A stretch of 59,367 nucleotides of DNA from Propionibacteriaceae bacterium (GCA_030532825.1 JAUNKK010000008.1:1-59367); one strand, 5' to 3'. Shown: positions 17,018 through 26,271, counted from the first letter of the stretch. A program made the numbers and translations. Notes: generated by a model not told the origin, from the letters alone.

Positions 17018-18382
17018 CGGCTCATCCCGACTACGACGGAGTTCCCGGCGGCGAGTTCGCTGCCGTCGGCAACGGTGATGCCCACCATCCCGTCGCCGGA
17101 CTCGCCGACGATCACTTCGACGTCCCGGAAGGAGTCGGCGCTGTCCTCGACGCGGACACGGCTCTTCCCGTCGGCGCCGGTGATGATGGCGGCCTCGGGA
17201 ACCTTGAGGGTTTCTTGTTCGGAGGTGTAGACGGCCACGTTGACGCGGACGGTGGTGTCGCGGAGTCCCGCGTCGAGCGGGGTTACGGGGGTCACAGTCA
17301 CTTGGATGGCGCCCTCGGTTTGGCCTTCCTCGGGTTTGAGGGCGGTAACGTCCGCGACGACGCCATCGGTGCGGGTGCCGTCGCTGGTGACGAGGGTGGC
17401 GGAGCTTCCGACCGCCAACCGCGCACCCTGCGCTTTGGTGAACTTCGCCACCGCGGCCAGTTCACCCGAGGCAAGCGTGATGGTGCCCTGCCCGACTTCG
17501 GCTCCGGGGCTGACGCCGACGCTGTCAACGACGGCCGGGAGGCGTCTTAAGAACACGACCTCGCCGAGGGGAACCTGGGGGCCGACAGCCTCCCGGGCAA
17601 TGTTGAGCGCCTTCTGAGCCGCCTCAAGGTCTTCCTTCGCCTGGGCGAGCGCAATTTTTGCATCCTCAACGGCATCGGCGCCCGACGCCTGTTGCCCTTC
17701 GCCGCCGGAGTCACCGTCCTTCGCTGCCTTGTGGTCGCGTTCGGCGCGGCTCAGTGTTGTCTTGGCTGTCGCTACGGCCCGTTCGGCAGCCACCTTGTTT
17801 TTCTCGGCAGCGTCGGCTTCCTCGTCGCCGACTCGGGTGGCGCTGTAACCGCGGTCCTGGTACAGCGCCGTTACCGCTTCCTTGGTGGCGGGCCCGAAGG
17901 TGCCCTCGTTTTCGGGGATCTGATAGCCCAGGCCTCGAAGGGCAACCTGCAGCTGGGTGACGTCGGGGCCGGTCATCGCTGGCCCAAGCGTGCGGTAGGC
18001 GGCCAGCTCGCCGGGCAACACGAAGGTGGGGCGCCCAGCCACATCGGCCAGCGAGGTTCCGGCCTCGACGCTCTGTCCGGCTGTGACGTGCACAGCCGAG
18101 ACGACTGCCTTCTCAGCGCTGCCCGGCGGGGCCGGCACGACGGTTTCCGGGGCGGTGGCTTGGATGCGGGCATCAGCGGATTCGGTGCGCTGCACCGTGC
18201 CGTACTCCACCAGCGCGGTGAGAGTGGTAGGGCTGGGCGGGGCCGCATCCGCCGCCACCTGTGCTGGCGACTTCACGAAATATTCCAGCCGCTAATCCCA
18301 CCAGCAGCATCACCATGGCTGGGACAATGAGAGCCACCAGCGGATGGCGCCTCACCCACGCCTTCACGGCCGCAGCCCCCAT
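17014..18382 (-). CDS. MacA/HlyD-like exporter adaptor with peptidoglycan-binding domain, apparent frameshift
   Basis: The body, read from 18276, holds a short biotinyl-lipoyl-like part, a peptidoglycan-binding domain (LQVALRGLGYQIPENEGTFG, about residues 107-140), a charged coiled coil (DEEADAAEKNKVAAERAVAT) and a beta-barrel end. It has no membrane anchor. The anchor lies in another frame from 18382: MGAAAVKAWVRRHPLVALIV, then PAMVMLLVGLAAGIF. Dropping one base near 18270 (in the run TATTTCG) would join GLAAGIF to VKSPAQVAAD and give a normal adaptor of about 455 residues. This is either a sequencing error or a real mutation. The protein would bridge the exporter to the cell wall. It follows the lipoprotein gene by 16 bases. 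Confidence 0.75.
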
Positions 18383-18398
18383 TGCCTGGCAGCGATGA

Positions 18399-19313
18399 TC
18401 ACTTGAGGGCTTCCTTCGCGCGTTCGAGTACCTTCCGCTGCACGTCCAGCGCTCCGCGTAGGCCGGTCTCGTTGTCCTGAATCAGCTTATTTTGAATAGC
18501 CACATCAACCGCGTATGCCCTACCGACGTAGTTGACCTCCTCCGCACACCCCAGGTCCAGCAACGCCATCTCCCGCTGCCGCTGCTCGTCCTCTCCACCA
18601 ACGGAATTCCCCGCATCCCAGCGATGCTCAAAGTCATACCCCGACCGCTTCATGCACGCCACCCAATCCTTCTCGGCAGCCTGGAAATCCGCATTTTCGA
18701 GCATCAAGCTATAGGCCTCGCCCAAAAGCTGCTGAGGAAGCTCGGTCCCGATATCTGTTCCCTCACGGATATCGTCCCAGCCAATCTTTCCACACCCCCC
18801 ATCAGGCAACGGATTACCATCCTGGTCCCGCATCGAGCTCGGCTCACCAGAGTCGGTCTTCCCCGATAACACTTCATCGCGTCCGGGCTCAGAAACCCGA
18901 GATTCCCGATCTGGCTCAACATAGCTAGAGGGCTTCTGACCGTAGCCGTACTGCTCCACCTCAGAGCGATCGACCACCCCATAACGGCGCGACTGGTCGT
19001 ATTCTGCTTCTAGCGAGTTGGGATCCGGTTCCTCCGGCGAGATCACCACCCCATACCGGGCCGCGCAAGCAACCTGCCGCGCTGAGACACCCCGATCCAC
19101 CACCAGTCGTTCCTCATAACTAGGCACATACCCCATCAAGGGCAGGCTGTATTCAGCGGCATTGCGAAGAGTGGGCGCCGGGCCTGGTGAGACTTCCTCA
19201 CTACCCTGCGACGCCCCGCTACATCCGGAAGCCAACAGCCCGGCGACAGCCACCGGATTGACGACTAGGCGGCGCAGGGCAGCCGATATCCGGTCCCGAT
19301 TAGGACAAATCAT
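18399..19313 (-). CDS. Lipoprotein of unknown function linked to the MacB-like exporter
   Basis: This 304-residue protein has an unusually polar start (MICPNRDRISAALRRL) and then a lipobox LLASGC near residue 31, so it should be anchored on the outer face of the membrane. The mature part is acidic, rich in Asp/Glu/Tyr and carries several Cys residues outside the lipobox (VACAARY, GGCGK, WVACMKRSGYDF, LGCAEE) that could form disulfides. Related proteins are often found beside actinobacterial MacB-type operons, but I cannot name the family. It is the first gene of that operon. AAGGATGG before the ATG serves as SD. Base use is more AT-rich than the exporter genes. Confidence 0.75.
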   Translation of the reverse strand: MICPNRDRISAALRRLVVNPVAVAGLLASGCSGASQGSEEVSPGPAPTLRNAAEYSLPLMGYVPSYEERLVVDRGVSARQVACAARYGVVISPEEPDPNSLEAEYDQSRRYGVVDRSEVEQYGYGQKPSSYVEPDRESRVSEPGRDEVLSGKTDSGEPSSMRDQDGNPLPDGGCGKIGWDDIREGTDIGTELPQQLLGEAYSLMLENADFQAAEKDWVACMKRSGYDFEHRWDAGNSVGGEDEQRQREMALLDLGCAEEVNYVGRAYAVDVAIQNKLIQDNETGLRGALDVQRKVLERAKEALK

Positions 19314-19618
19314 GGTTAACCATCCTTGGCTAGCTCATCACGGGGTTACTCCCCGTCGAAATGTGGAGATCACATTCTCATAGCTCAACCAATATGAGCC
19401 AGAATTATTTCTGAAAGAATCCCGATGGAATCATCCCGGAGCTAGGGGGGTCATATTAGCCGCCTTTCGAGTGAGCAACTTCCGCGTTGCTGCGCTTAGA
19501 TTAAACCCAGACGCCGCAACCGCGCAAGGGTTTCCCCGCATCCGGGCAAACATGGGACCACAGTGGGGGTCTCCTCAGACCCTGGACAGATCAGCTCAAC
19601 ACCTCAGGAGCACCCAGG
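19314..19618. other. Intergenic region with two small hairpins
   Basis: ACGGGG/CCCCGT at 19341-19357 lies just upstream of the lipoprotein gene and may sit in its leader. GGGTCT/AGACCC at 19567-19582, 37 bases past the LacI gene stop, may be its terminator, although it has no T-tract. No gene is seen between them. Confidence 0.4.
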
Positions 19619-20623
19619 TCAGTGCCTGTCCCCCACCTGGCCCGTCGACTCACGGACGACCAACTCCGGCGTAGTGACAACTTCCCGAGCCTCATCACGG
19701 TCCGCAATCTGCGCCGCGACCCGCTCAATCGTTGCCTCAGCCAGCGCGTTGTACGTCTGGGCGACGGTGGTCAACGGGACACGGGTGATCTGCGCGCGAC
19801 GCGAGTCGTCATAGCCCACGACGCTGAGGTCACCCGACACATCACGACCCAACACAGCGGCCGCCGACAACACCCCCGCAGCACACTCGTCATTGAACGC
19901 GAAAATCGCAGTGGGGGCCGGGCCGTCGTCGAACAACCGCATGGCACCGGCGTAGCCGGCGGTTTCCTCTATCCCGCCGGGCACCATCCGGGCCTCCGCG
20001 GTCAGTCCGTGCCGTGCCATGGCATCGTGGAATCCTGCGCGGCGCTCGGGTGCGCCGGCTTGCGTGTCGCCGTCGATGTGCGCGATGCGCCGGTGCCCCA
20101 GCGCGACCAGGTGATCCACGGCCATGACCGCCCCCGCGTAGTCGTCAGAACGCACGATGTCGACGCGCGGGACGCCGTCGAGGCGACGGGCGACCGCAAT
20201 CACGGGCACGTGTGCGGCCAGTTCCGCGACGTCCCCGTCAGGCAGAGTGGGGCCGAGCAGCACGACGGCCTCGCAGCGTTTATCCAGCAGCGTCGCGGCG
20301 GCCTCCTTCTCCGACCGTCCGGGCAGGTGGGCACTGAGCACGAGGTCGATGGGTTTGCCGAACGACGCCTGGTAGAGGTGTTGCACCAGGTCGGCGTGGA
20401 AGGGGTGGCTGATGGCGAAGCTCACCCCGATCAGCCCAGAGTTACTGCGCCGCAGACCCCGCGCCAGCCAGTTCGGCTGGTAGCCGATCCTGCGGGCGAC
20501 CTCCTTGACGTGAGCCCGGGTCTGCTCGGACGCTCCGGGCGCGTCGCGCATCACGATTGAGGCGAGCGCAACGGAATACCCGCTGGCCTCGGCCAAGTCC
20601 ACCAGCGTAGGTCTACGAGCCAC
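19619..20623 (-). CDS. LacI-family transcriptional repressor
   Basis: The 334-residue length is normal. The N-terminal helix-turn-helix is TLVDLAEASGYSVALASIVM, with the hinge ARRIGYQPNWLARGL. The rest is a sugar-binding-type effector domain (SGLIGVSFAI near 62, VVGYDDSRRAQITRVPLTTV near 285). The GTG at 20623 follows GGGAGGGAG by four bases; upstream TTG codons are unlikely. It is the last gene of the import and catabolic locus, after a strong hairpin, and is the obvious candidate to bind the double palindrome at 26233-26271. The effector is probably the imported sugar or a derivative. Confidence 0.92.
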   Translation of the reverse strand: MARRPTLVDLAEASGYSVALASIVMRDAPGASEQTRAHVKEVARRIGYQPNWLARGLRRSNSGLIGVSFAISHPFHADLVQHLYQASFGKPIDLVLSAHLPGRSEKEAAATLLDKRCEAVVLLGPTLPDGDVAELAAHVPVIAVARRLDGVPRVDIVRSDDYAGAVMAVDHLVALGHRRIAHIDGDTQAGAPERRAGFHDAMARHGLTAEARMVPGGIEETAGYAGAMRLFDDGPAPTAIFAFNDECAAGVLSAAAVLGRDVSGDLSVVGYDDSRRAQITRVPLTTVAQTYNALAEATIERVAAQIADRDEAREVVTTPELVVRESTGQVGDRH

Positions 20624-20690
20624 GATTCTCCCTCCCAAATGTGACAAGCTACTTCACCACGTGAGGGACTCTTCAGCCAAGCTCCCCGAC

Positions 20691-20724
20691 CGGGTGGGGC
20701 CGGACTAGGTTCCGGTCCCACCCG
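20691..20724 (-). terminator. Hairpin between the binding-protein gene and the LacI gene
   Basis: CGGGTGGG pairs with CCCACCCG, and CCGG with CCGG inside, around an eight-base loop. It sits 33 bases past the binding-protein stop. Lacking a T-tract, it may protect the transporter mRNA or lower expression of the repressor gene. Confidence 0.55.
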
Positions 20725-20756
20725 ATGCTGGTCTGTTCCGCCCACGGCCGGGCCGG

Positions 20757-21713
20757 TCAGGAATCGAGCGTGTCCACGTTTTCCTTGGTGACGAGTTCAG
20801 CCTTGGTGACGACGTGGTCCTCAAGCTCCTTGCCCTCAATGGCGTCGATCGCCGCCTTGAGGGCGCCCGCGGCCTGGAGCTTGGGGAACTGGGCGACCGA
20901 GCCGACCATCGTCCCGTTGCGGATCGTGGCGCGATCATCGGCGGAGGCGTCGAAATCGTAGACCGCGATGGGTCGGGTAACACCACTTTGCTGGATGGCC
21001 TGGACGGCGCCCTGGCCCATCTCGGCGTTGATGGCCCACACGACGTCCACCTCGGGGTTGGATTGTAAGACGTTCTGCATCACGTTGAACGCCTGGTTGC
21101 GGTCGTTGTTCGCGGTCTGGGACGCGACGATCGTGAAATTCCCGGCCACATCGATCTGGTCCTTGAACCCGTCGAGCCGTTGCTGCAACGCGCTCACACC
21201 GGCGATGCCCTCCAGCAGAACAACGTTCCCACCGCTGGGATGCTGGGCGACGGCATGTACCCCGGCCAGTTCGGCGGCTGCGTATTGGTCGATTCCCACG
21301 TAGGTGGCGACATACCCACCGTGCGCCGCGAGGGCGTCGGGGTCGATGGTGTCGTTGACCAGGATGACTGGCACCCCGGCCCGGTTAGCCCGGACGATGA
21401 CGGGGATGAGCGCCTTCGAATCGGCGGCCGACAAGATGATGGCATCGGCCTTGGAAACCAGGGCATTTTCCACCATCTGGATCTGCCGCTCCACATCGGT
21501 TTCCTTGTCAGGGGCCTGGAACGTCAACTCGATGTCATTGGCGGCGGCGTACTCCTCCGCGCCAGCCCGCATGTCGGTCCAGAACTCGTCGCTCATGGCT
21601 TTGACGATGTAGGCGATTCGCGTCACACCGTCCTGGTCGCGGGGTGTGCTGGAGCAGCTCGACAGCCCGAGCAGCACCGCCAGCGTCAGCAGCAGAGACA
21701 GGATTCTCTTCAT
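20757..21713 (-). CDS. Ribose/inositol-type sugar-binding lipoprotein (RbsB-like)
   Basis: This 318-residue lipoprotein has a signal peptide MKRILSLLLTLAVLLGL and lipobox LSSC. The periplasmic-binding fold of the RbsB group is visible: RIAYIVKAMSDEFWTDMRAG, ADAIILSAADSKALIPVIVR, VPVILVNDTID, and DVVWAINAEMGQGAVQAIQQ. The ATG at 21713 follows GGGAGGTG. It delivers a monosaccharide or cyclitol to the adjacent permease and ATPase. The neighbouring dehydrogenase and isomerase genes make a polyol such as an inositol a reasonable guess, but the ligand residues cannot be judged by eye. Confidence 0.92.
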   Translation of the reverse strand: MKRILSLLLTLAVLLGLSSCSSTPRDQDGVTRIAYIVKAMSDEFWTDMRAGAEEYAAANDIELTFQAPDKETDVERQIQMVENALVSKADAIILSAADSKALIPVIVRANRAGVPVILVNDTIDPDALAAHGGYVATYVGIDQYAAAELAGVHAVAQHPSGGNVVLLEGIAGVSALQQRLDGFKDQIDVAGNFTIVASQTANNDRNQAFNVMQNVLQSNPEVDVVWAINAEMGQGAVQAIQQSGVTRPIAVYDFDASADDRATIRNGTMVGSVAQFPKLQAAGALKAAIDAIEGKELEDHVVTKAELVTKENVDTLDS

Positions 21714-21726
21714 CGCGGCACCTCCC

Positions 21727-22701
21727 TCAGGAACGTGATCGGTTACGGAAGGCATCCACCAGCACGGCGATGAGGATGATGACGCCGATGATCAGCTTCT
21801 GCAGGTACGAGGACACGTTCAGCAGGTTCAGCCCGTTGCGGATCACACCGATGATGAGCGCGCCCATCAGCGAACCCCAGATCGACCCGACGCCGCCCAG
21901 CAGACTGGCACCGCCGATGACGGCCGACGCGATGGCATCCAGCTCGTAGTCCTGCCCGGCAATGGACTGGGCCGAATTCAGCTTGGCGACCAGCACCACC
22001 GACGCGACGCCCGCCAGGGCACCGGCGACGGTGTAGGACAGCGTCTTGAACTTGAACACGTTGATGCCGGACAAGCGCGTCGCCTCCTCGTTACCGCCGA
22101 TGGAATATAGCGCCCGGCCGAAACGGCGGTAGCGCATGAAGTAGTAAGCGCAGAGGTACAGCAGCAGCATGAAGATGACCTGCACCGGGATGGTGGTGCC
22201 GGGAATGGTGCCGTTGCCCAGCCACGTGAACTCGGGCGGGTAGCCGGAGATGGTGCGGCCACCGGCCAGGGTGAGCGCCGCGCCGCGCGCAATGCTCATC
22301 ATGCCCAACGTCGCGATCATCGGCTGGAGCCGGAACTTAGAGATCAGAACGCCGTTGATCGTGCCGCACACCGCCCCCAACAGAATGCCGACGATGGCGG
22401 CCAGCCATGGGTTGACCCCCATGTCGACGATCAGGATGCCCATGACGATGCCGCTGAAGGCGACGACCGAGCCGACGGACAGGTCGATGCCGCCGGTGAA
22501 GATCACCATGGTCATGCCCAAGGCGAGGATGGCGTTGACGGTGACCTGCTGTAGGACATTGATGAGGTTCTGGGGATTGCGAAAGGCTGGGGACAGCGCG
22601 GATAGCAGCAGGCACAGCGCGATCAGCACAGCCGCCGAGGTGACGTTTGTGGAGTTCACACCGAAGTGCCGCCGCTGGGCTTCGGTCGGGGTGGTGGTCA
22701 T
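21727..22701 (-). CDS. Sugar ABC importer permease (RbsC-like)
   Basis: This 324-residue polytopic protein has about ten hydrophobic segments. The RbsC family signatures are clear: NALLALGMT-like NAILALGMTMVIFTGGIDLS near 55-75, AIVGILLGAVCGTINGVLI, and IASAVIGGASLLGGVGSIWG in the cytoplasmic loop that docks on the ATPase. Its ATG overlaps the ATPase stop by four bases, and the binding-protein gene follows after 13 bases. Confidence 0.95.
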   Translation of the reverse strand: MTTTPTEAQRRHFGVNSTNVTSAAVLIALCLLLSALSPAFRNPQNLINVLQQVTVNAILALGMTMVIFTGGIDLSVGSVVAFSGIVMGILIVDMGVNPWLAAIVGILLGAVCGTINGVLISKFRLQPMIATLGMMSIARGAALTLAGGRTISGYPPEFTWLGNGTIPGTTIPVQVIFMLLLYLCAYYFMRYRRFGRALYSIGGNEEATRLSGINVFKFKTLSYTVAGALAGVASVVLVAKLNSAQSIAGQDYELDAIASAVIGGASLLGGVGSIWGSLMGALIIGVIRNGLNLLNVSSYLQKLIIGVIILIAVLVDAFRNRSRS

Positions 22702-24203
22702 GATTGCTCCTTGGGGAAGGACTGGGTGGTTTTGGTTCCGGTGGCGTAGGCGACGACGGTCTCCTCGGTGAGTCCCGCCATCCCCTCACCCTCGATCAGG
22801 CCGGTGATGCGGCCTTCGTGCATGACGTACATGCGGTCGCTGATGCCCATGCACTCGGTCAGTTCGGACGAGACGACGATCACGGCCTTTCCGTCCTGCT
22901 TGAGCCGGTTCATGATTCGGTAGATCTCGGCCTTGGCCCCGACGTCGATGCCGCGCGTCGGCTCGTCGAAGATGAAGATCTTCGAGTCGGTGCCGAGCCA
23001 TTTCGCCAGCACCACCTTTTGCTGGTTGCCGCCGGATAGGTTGCGGGCCCTCTGTTTCAGCGACGGTGTCTTGACCTGCACTGAGTCGGCGAGTTCCTGG
23101 TTGCGGCGGGTTTCCTTCCGCTCGTCGAAACCGAACGGTCCCATGGCGGCGTCGAAGTTCGCCAGGGTGATGTTCTTGTTGAGGTCGAAGTCCAGGATGA
23201 GGCCCTGCTGTTTGCGGTCTTCGGTGAGCAGCGCGATGCCGTGGGCTTTGGCGTCGCGGGGGCTGCGGATTCTCACCGGCACCCCGTCGACGAGGACCTG
23301 TCCGGCATCGAGCGGGTCGGCCCCGAAGGCGGCGCGCATCAGCTCGGTCCGCCCGGCGCCCATGAGGCCGTAGAGGCCCGTAATCTCACCGGCCCGGGCA
23401 TGCATCGAGACCCCTTTGAGGACGTCGCCGCGTCGAATGTCCTTGAGTTCTAGCAGCACGTCCCCGGGCGCGGTCTCGACCCGTGGGTAGTACTCGTCCA
23501 TTTCGCGGCCCACCATCATGGCCACCATCTCGTCGACGCTGAGCTCGGCGGCGTCACGGGTGCCGACGTAGCCGCCGTCGCGGAAGACGGTGACGCGATC
23601 GGCGATCTGCCGGATCTCCTCCAGCCGGTGGGAGATGTAGCAGATGGCCACGCCCTTGGCTTTCAAGTCGCGGATGTTGTCGAAGAGGGCGTCGACTTCC
23701 TTGCCGGTGAGGGCGGCGGTGGGTTCGTCCATGATGATGACATCCGCGCGGAACGACAGCGCTTTGGCGATCTCCACCATCTGCATCTGCCCGACGCTGA
23801 GAGACGAGACCAGCGCGCGTTCCGAGACGGGGGTGTTGATGCCGTCGAGCAGTTCGCGGGCCTGGCGGTTCATGGTGGTCCAGTCGATGCCCAGGGCTCC
23901 CATGGGCTGGCGGCCGAGGAAGATGTTCTCGGCGACGGTGAGGTTGGGCAGCAGTTCCATCTCCTGGAAGATGATGCTGATGCCGCGGCTGCGCTGCTCC
24001 GGGATGCTGCGAGCGACGATCTCCTCGCCCTTGTACGTGATGCTGCCCTCATAGCTGGTGTTGACGCCGGCCAGCACCTTCATCAGCGTGGACTTGCCGG
24101 CGCCGTTCTCCCCCATCAGGGCGTGGACCTCGCCCTTGTTGAGGTCGAAGGGGACCCCCTTGAGGGCGAGCACACCGGGGAACTGAACCTTGATGTCTCG
24201 CAT
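22698..24203 (-). CDS. Sugar ABC importer ATPase with two nucleotide-binding domains (RbsA-like)
   Basis: This 501-residue protein has two tandem ATPase modules. The first is complete ([35 protein letters not shown]). The second has the degenerate Walker A typical of RbsA ([14 protein letters not shown]), with [16 protein letters not shown] and [12 protein letters not shown]. The start is unclear. The ATG at 24203 lacks a nearby SD, family members usually begin a few residues earlier, and the only good SD (GGAGG at 24224-24220) is seven bases before an in-frame ATC. It begins the transporter part of the locus, 206 bases after the isomerase gene. Confidence 0.93.
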   Translation of the reverse strand: MRDIKVQFPGVLALKGVPFDLNKGEVHALMGENGAGKSTLMKVLAGVNTSYEGSITYKGEEIVARSIPEQRSRGISIIFQEMELLPNLTVAENIFLGRQPMGALGIDWTTMNRQARELLDGINTPVSERALVSSLSVGQMQMVEIAKALSFRADVIIMDEPTAALTGKEVDALFDNIRDLKAKGVAICYISHRLEEIRQIADRVTVFRDGGYVGTRDAAELSVDEMVAMMVGREMDEYYPRVETAPGDVLLELKDIRRGDVLKGVSMHARAGEITGLYGLMGAGRTELMRAAFGADPLDAGQVLVDGVPVRIRSPRDAKAHGIALLTEDRKQQGLILDFDLNKNITLANFDAAMGPFGFDERKETRRNQELADSVQVKTPSLKQRARNLSGGNQQKVVLAKWLGTDSKIFIFDEPTRGIDVGAKAEIYRIMNRLKQDGKAVIVVSSELTECMGISDRMYVMHEGRITGLIEGEGMAGLTEETVVAYATGTKTTQSFPKEQS

Positions 24204-24409
24204 CTCAAGGATGCGTAAACCTCCATTCTGGAACCGGGCGGGGTTGCGGGCCGCCCGGCCCTGCCGTGGCCCAGTGGGCGCACGGCAATCGGTATCGGTC
24301 GGGGCCCCTTCGACCCGACGGCCGAACCCGGGGACCGGTGGTTGCGTTCCCCGGAGGCTGCGCCGTCGTTCCCCCGGATCGTCGAGGGGTCCTGCGGCGT
24401 TGGGGTGGC
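24204..24409 (-). other. Gap inside the catabolic locus with a hairpin before the ATPase gene
   Basis: CCGGGCGG (24234-24241) pairs with CCGCCCGG (24251-24258) just upstream of the SD of the ATPase gene. Further GC-rich dyads follow. The gap may hold an internal promoter or a processing site that sets the ratio between enzymes and transporter. No operator copy of the 26.2 kb palindrome was found here. Confidence 0.4.
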
Positions 24410-25189
24410 TCAGGCGAAGGCCGCGACGAATGCGTCGAGGGCGGCGTCAGAGTCGCTCTTGGCGAAGGCCTCAAGCGCTACGGTGCCGTCGAAGCTCATG
24501 TCGCGCAGGGCGGCGGCAATGGCCGGATAGTTGATCTCGCCGGTGCCTGGTTCACAGCGACCGGGGACGTCGGCCACCTGGATCTCGCCGATCCACGGCA
24601 GGCACTGGCGGCACAGTTCGATGAGGTTCCCCTCCCCGATCTGCGCATGGTAGAGGTCGAGGTTGAGGCGCAGGCCGGGCGAGTCGACGGCGGAAACCAG
24701 CGCGAGGGTGTCCTCGGCGCGGGCGAAGGGGGTGCCGGGGTGGTCGACGGCGAGGTTGAGGTTCTCCAGGGTGAAGACACGGCCTTCGCGCTCGCCGAGG
24801 GCGGCGAGCTTCTCCAGGGTCAGGGCGGCCTTCGCCCACATCGTCCCGGTCACGACCTCGACGGGCTTGACGGGCAGGCCCTTGCCGTCGAGGCCGGTGC
24901 CGTGGACGTTGAGGCGTGGGCAGTGGAGCTGTTCGGCCACCGCGAGGGATTCCTCGGCGGTGGCGAGGAACTCGGCGATGCCGTCGTCGTCGGTGAGGTT
25001 ACCTCGCAGGTAGCCGGTCATGGAGACGATCTCGGCATCGCCGACGGCCAGGGCGTCGAGGTCGTCGAGGTGGTTGCTCCAGTCCCAGATCTCAACCTGC
25101 AGGCCGCGGTCGGCGATGCGTCGCACGCGGTCGAGGAACGGCAGGTCGGTGTAGATGGTCTCGGCGCTGGCGGCCAGGGTGATGGTCAT
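24410..25189 (-). CDS. TIM-barrel sugar isomerase/epimerase (hydroxypyruvate isomerase-like)
   Basis: This 259-residue protein belongs to the AP-endonuclease-2 / xylose-isomerase-like TIM-barrel superfamily. Metal-ligand-type positions can be seen in FTLENLNLAVDHPG (Glu), LRLNLDLYHAQIGEGNL (Asp, His), IGEIQVADVPGRCEPG and the final GTVALEAFAKSD (Glu). It most resembles hydroxypyruvate isomerase or the isomerases of polyol catabolism. The gene overlaps the dehydrogenase gene by four bases (ATGA), so the two enzymes probably act in sequence on the imported compound in the cytoplasm. Confidence 0.85.
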   Translation of the reverse strand: MTITLAASAETIYTDLPFLDRVRRIADRGLQVEIWDWSNHLDDLDALAVGDAEIVSMTGYLRGNLTDDDGIAEFLATAEESLAVAEQLHCPRLNVHGTGLDGKGLPVKPVEVVTGTMWAKAALTLEKLAALGEREGRVFTLENLNLAVDHPGTPFARAEDTLALVSAVDSPGLRLNLDLYHAQIGEGNLIELCRQCLPWIGEIQVADVPGRCEPGTGEINYPAIAAALRDMSFDGTVALEAFAKSDSDAALDAFVAAFA

Positions 25190-26208
25190 GAGGTCACCTC
25201 GCTGATGTCGACGGGGCGGGACTCCTCGACGGAACGGATGCAGGCCAGCGCAATCTCCAGGCTGCGGCGGTTGTCCACCCCGGTCGGGTGGGGCTGGCCC
25301 GGGTCGACGACGGCGCGGGCGAAGGTCTGGAACTCGCCGAGATAGGACGAGTGCATCAGCTCGGTGTCGCTGCGACCAGTGGTGACGTTGATGCCGTCGG
25401 CGACGTGGGCGGTCATCGACGTGAGGCGGGCGTCACCTGCCGTCACCATGCCTTTGCTGCCGAAGGCCTCGCCGCGGACGTCGTAACCGTAGAGCGCGGA
25501 GAAGTTCGCCTCGGCGGTGGCGAAGGCGCCATTGTCGTAACGGATGCTGACCAGCGCGGTGTCGAGGAAGCCGAGGTCGCGGCGGTCGGGGACTACGAGG
25601 GCGTCCGCGCGGGCGAAGACGTTGACGGCGCGCGCTCCGGGATTGAAGAAGTTCAGCAGGTCGAAGTCGTGGATGAGGGTCTCGTAGAAGATCGTCCACT
25701 GCGGCACGCGGGTGGGATCGGCGCTGAACGGCCCGGGGTCGCGGGTGACAGACCGAAGCAGCTGCACATCGCCGATGACGCCATCAGCAATGGCCTTCCT
25801 GGCAGCCGCGAAACCAGGGTCGTAGCGGCGGTTGAACCCGACCTGCAGCACCCGGCCCGCCGCCGCGGCCTGGGCGGTGACGCGGTCGTTGTCGTCCAAG
25901 GTCAGGGCGAGGGGCTTCTCGACGAAGACGTGCTTACCCGCGCCCAGGGCGGCCGACACGAGATCGACATGCGTTCGGGCCGGGGTGGTGATGACGACAG
26001 CGTCCACGTCGTCGCTGGTTGCGGCCGCCAGCGGATCGGTGGTGGCGGCCGGGACACCGAGCGCATCGGCGAGGCGCTGGGCTACCCCTTCGGCGGGGTC
26101 GGCCAGCACAGTGAGGTCGAGGTCGGGGACCTCGCGGTGGATGGTGTGGGCATGGTGGGTGCCGATGCGGCCGGTGCCGATCAGCGCCACTCGCGGGGTC
26201 TTGGTCAT
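25186..26208 (-). CDS. Gfo/Idh/MocA oxidoreductase, inositol 2-dehydrogenase-like
   Basis: This 340-residue protein has the N-terminal NAD(P)-binding motif GTGRIGTHHAHTI at about 10-22, the catalytic-region motif GKHVFVEKPLAL near 95-106, and IHDFDLLNFF near 177-186, in which the family's catalytic Asp/His pair lies. These are features of inositol 2-dehydrogenases and related sugar oxidoreductases. The ATG at 26208 follows GGAGGAG. It is the first gene after the double palindromic operator and leads the catabolic part of the operon. Substrate preference among myo-, scyllo- and chiro-inositol or other polyols cannot be read by eye. Confidence 0.88.
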   Translation of the reverse strand: MTKTPRVALIGTGRIGTHHAHTIHREVPDLDLTVLADPAEGVAQRLADALGVPAATTDPLAAATSDDVDAVVITTPARTHVDLVSAALGAGKHVFVEKPLALTLDDNDRVTAQAAAAGRVLQVGFNRRYDPGFAAARKAIADGVIGDVQLLRSVTRDPGPFSADPTRVPQWTIFYETLIHDFDLLNFFNPGARAVNVFARADALVVPDRRDLGFLDTALVSIRYDNGAFATAEANFSALYGYDVRGEAFGSKGMVTAGDARLTSMTAHVADGINVTTGRSDTELMHSSYLGEFQTFARAVVDPGQPHPTGVDNRRSLEIALACIRSVEESRPVDISEVTS

Positions 26209-26232
26209 GGTTCTCCTCCGAACGACCATGTT

Positions 26233-26271
26233 CTAGAAGGTTCTAGTAGACGCAATACTAGAACCTTCTAG
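26233..26271. promoter_or_regulatory. Double palindromic operator between divergent genes
   Basis: A perfect 16-base inverted repeat, CTAGAAGGTTCTAGTA at 26233-26248 and TACTAGAACCTTCTAG at 26256-26271, is separated by seven bases. Each arm contains its own palindrome CTAGAA-NN-TTCTAG, so there are two operator-like sites 23 bases apart, about two helical turns. It lies 25 bases upstream of the dehydrogenase ATG and about 90 upstream of the MalY-like gene. Confidence 0.8.
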
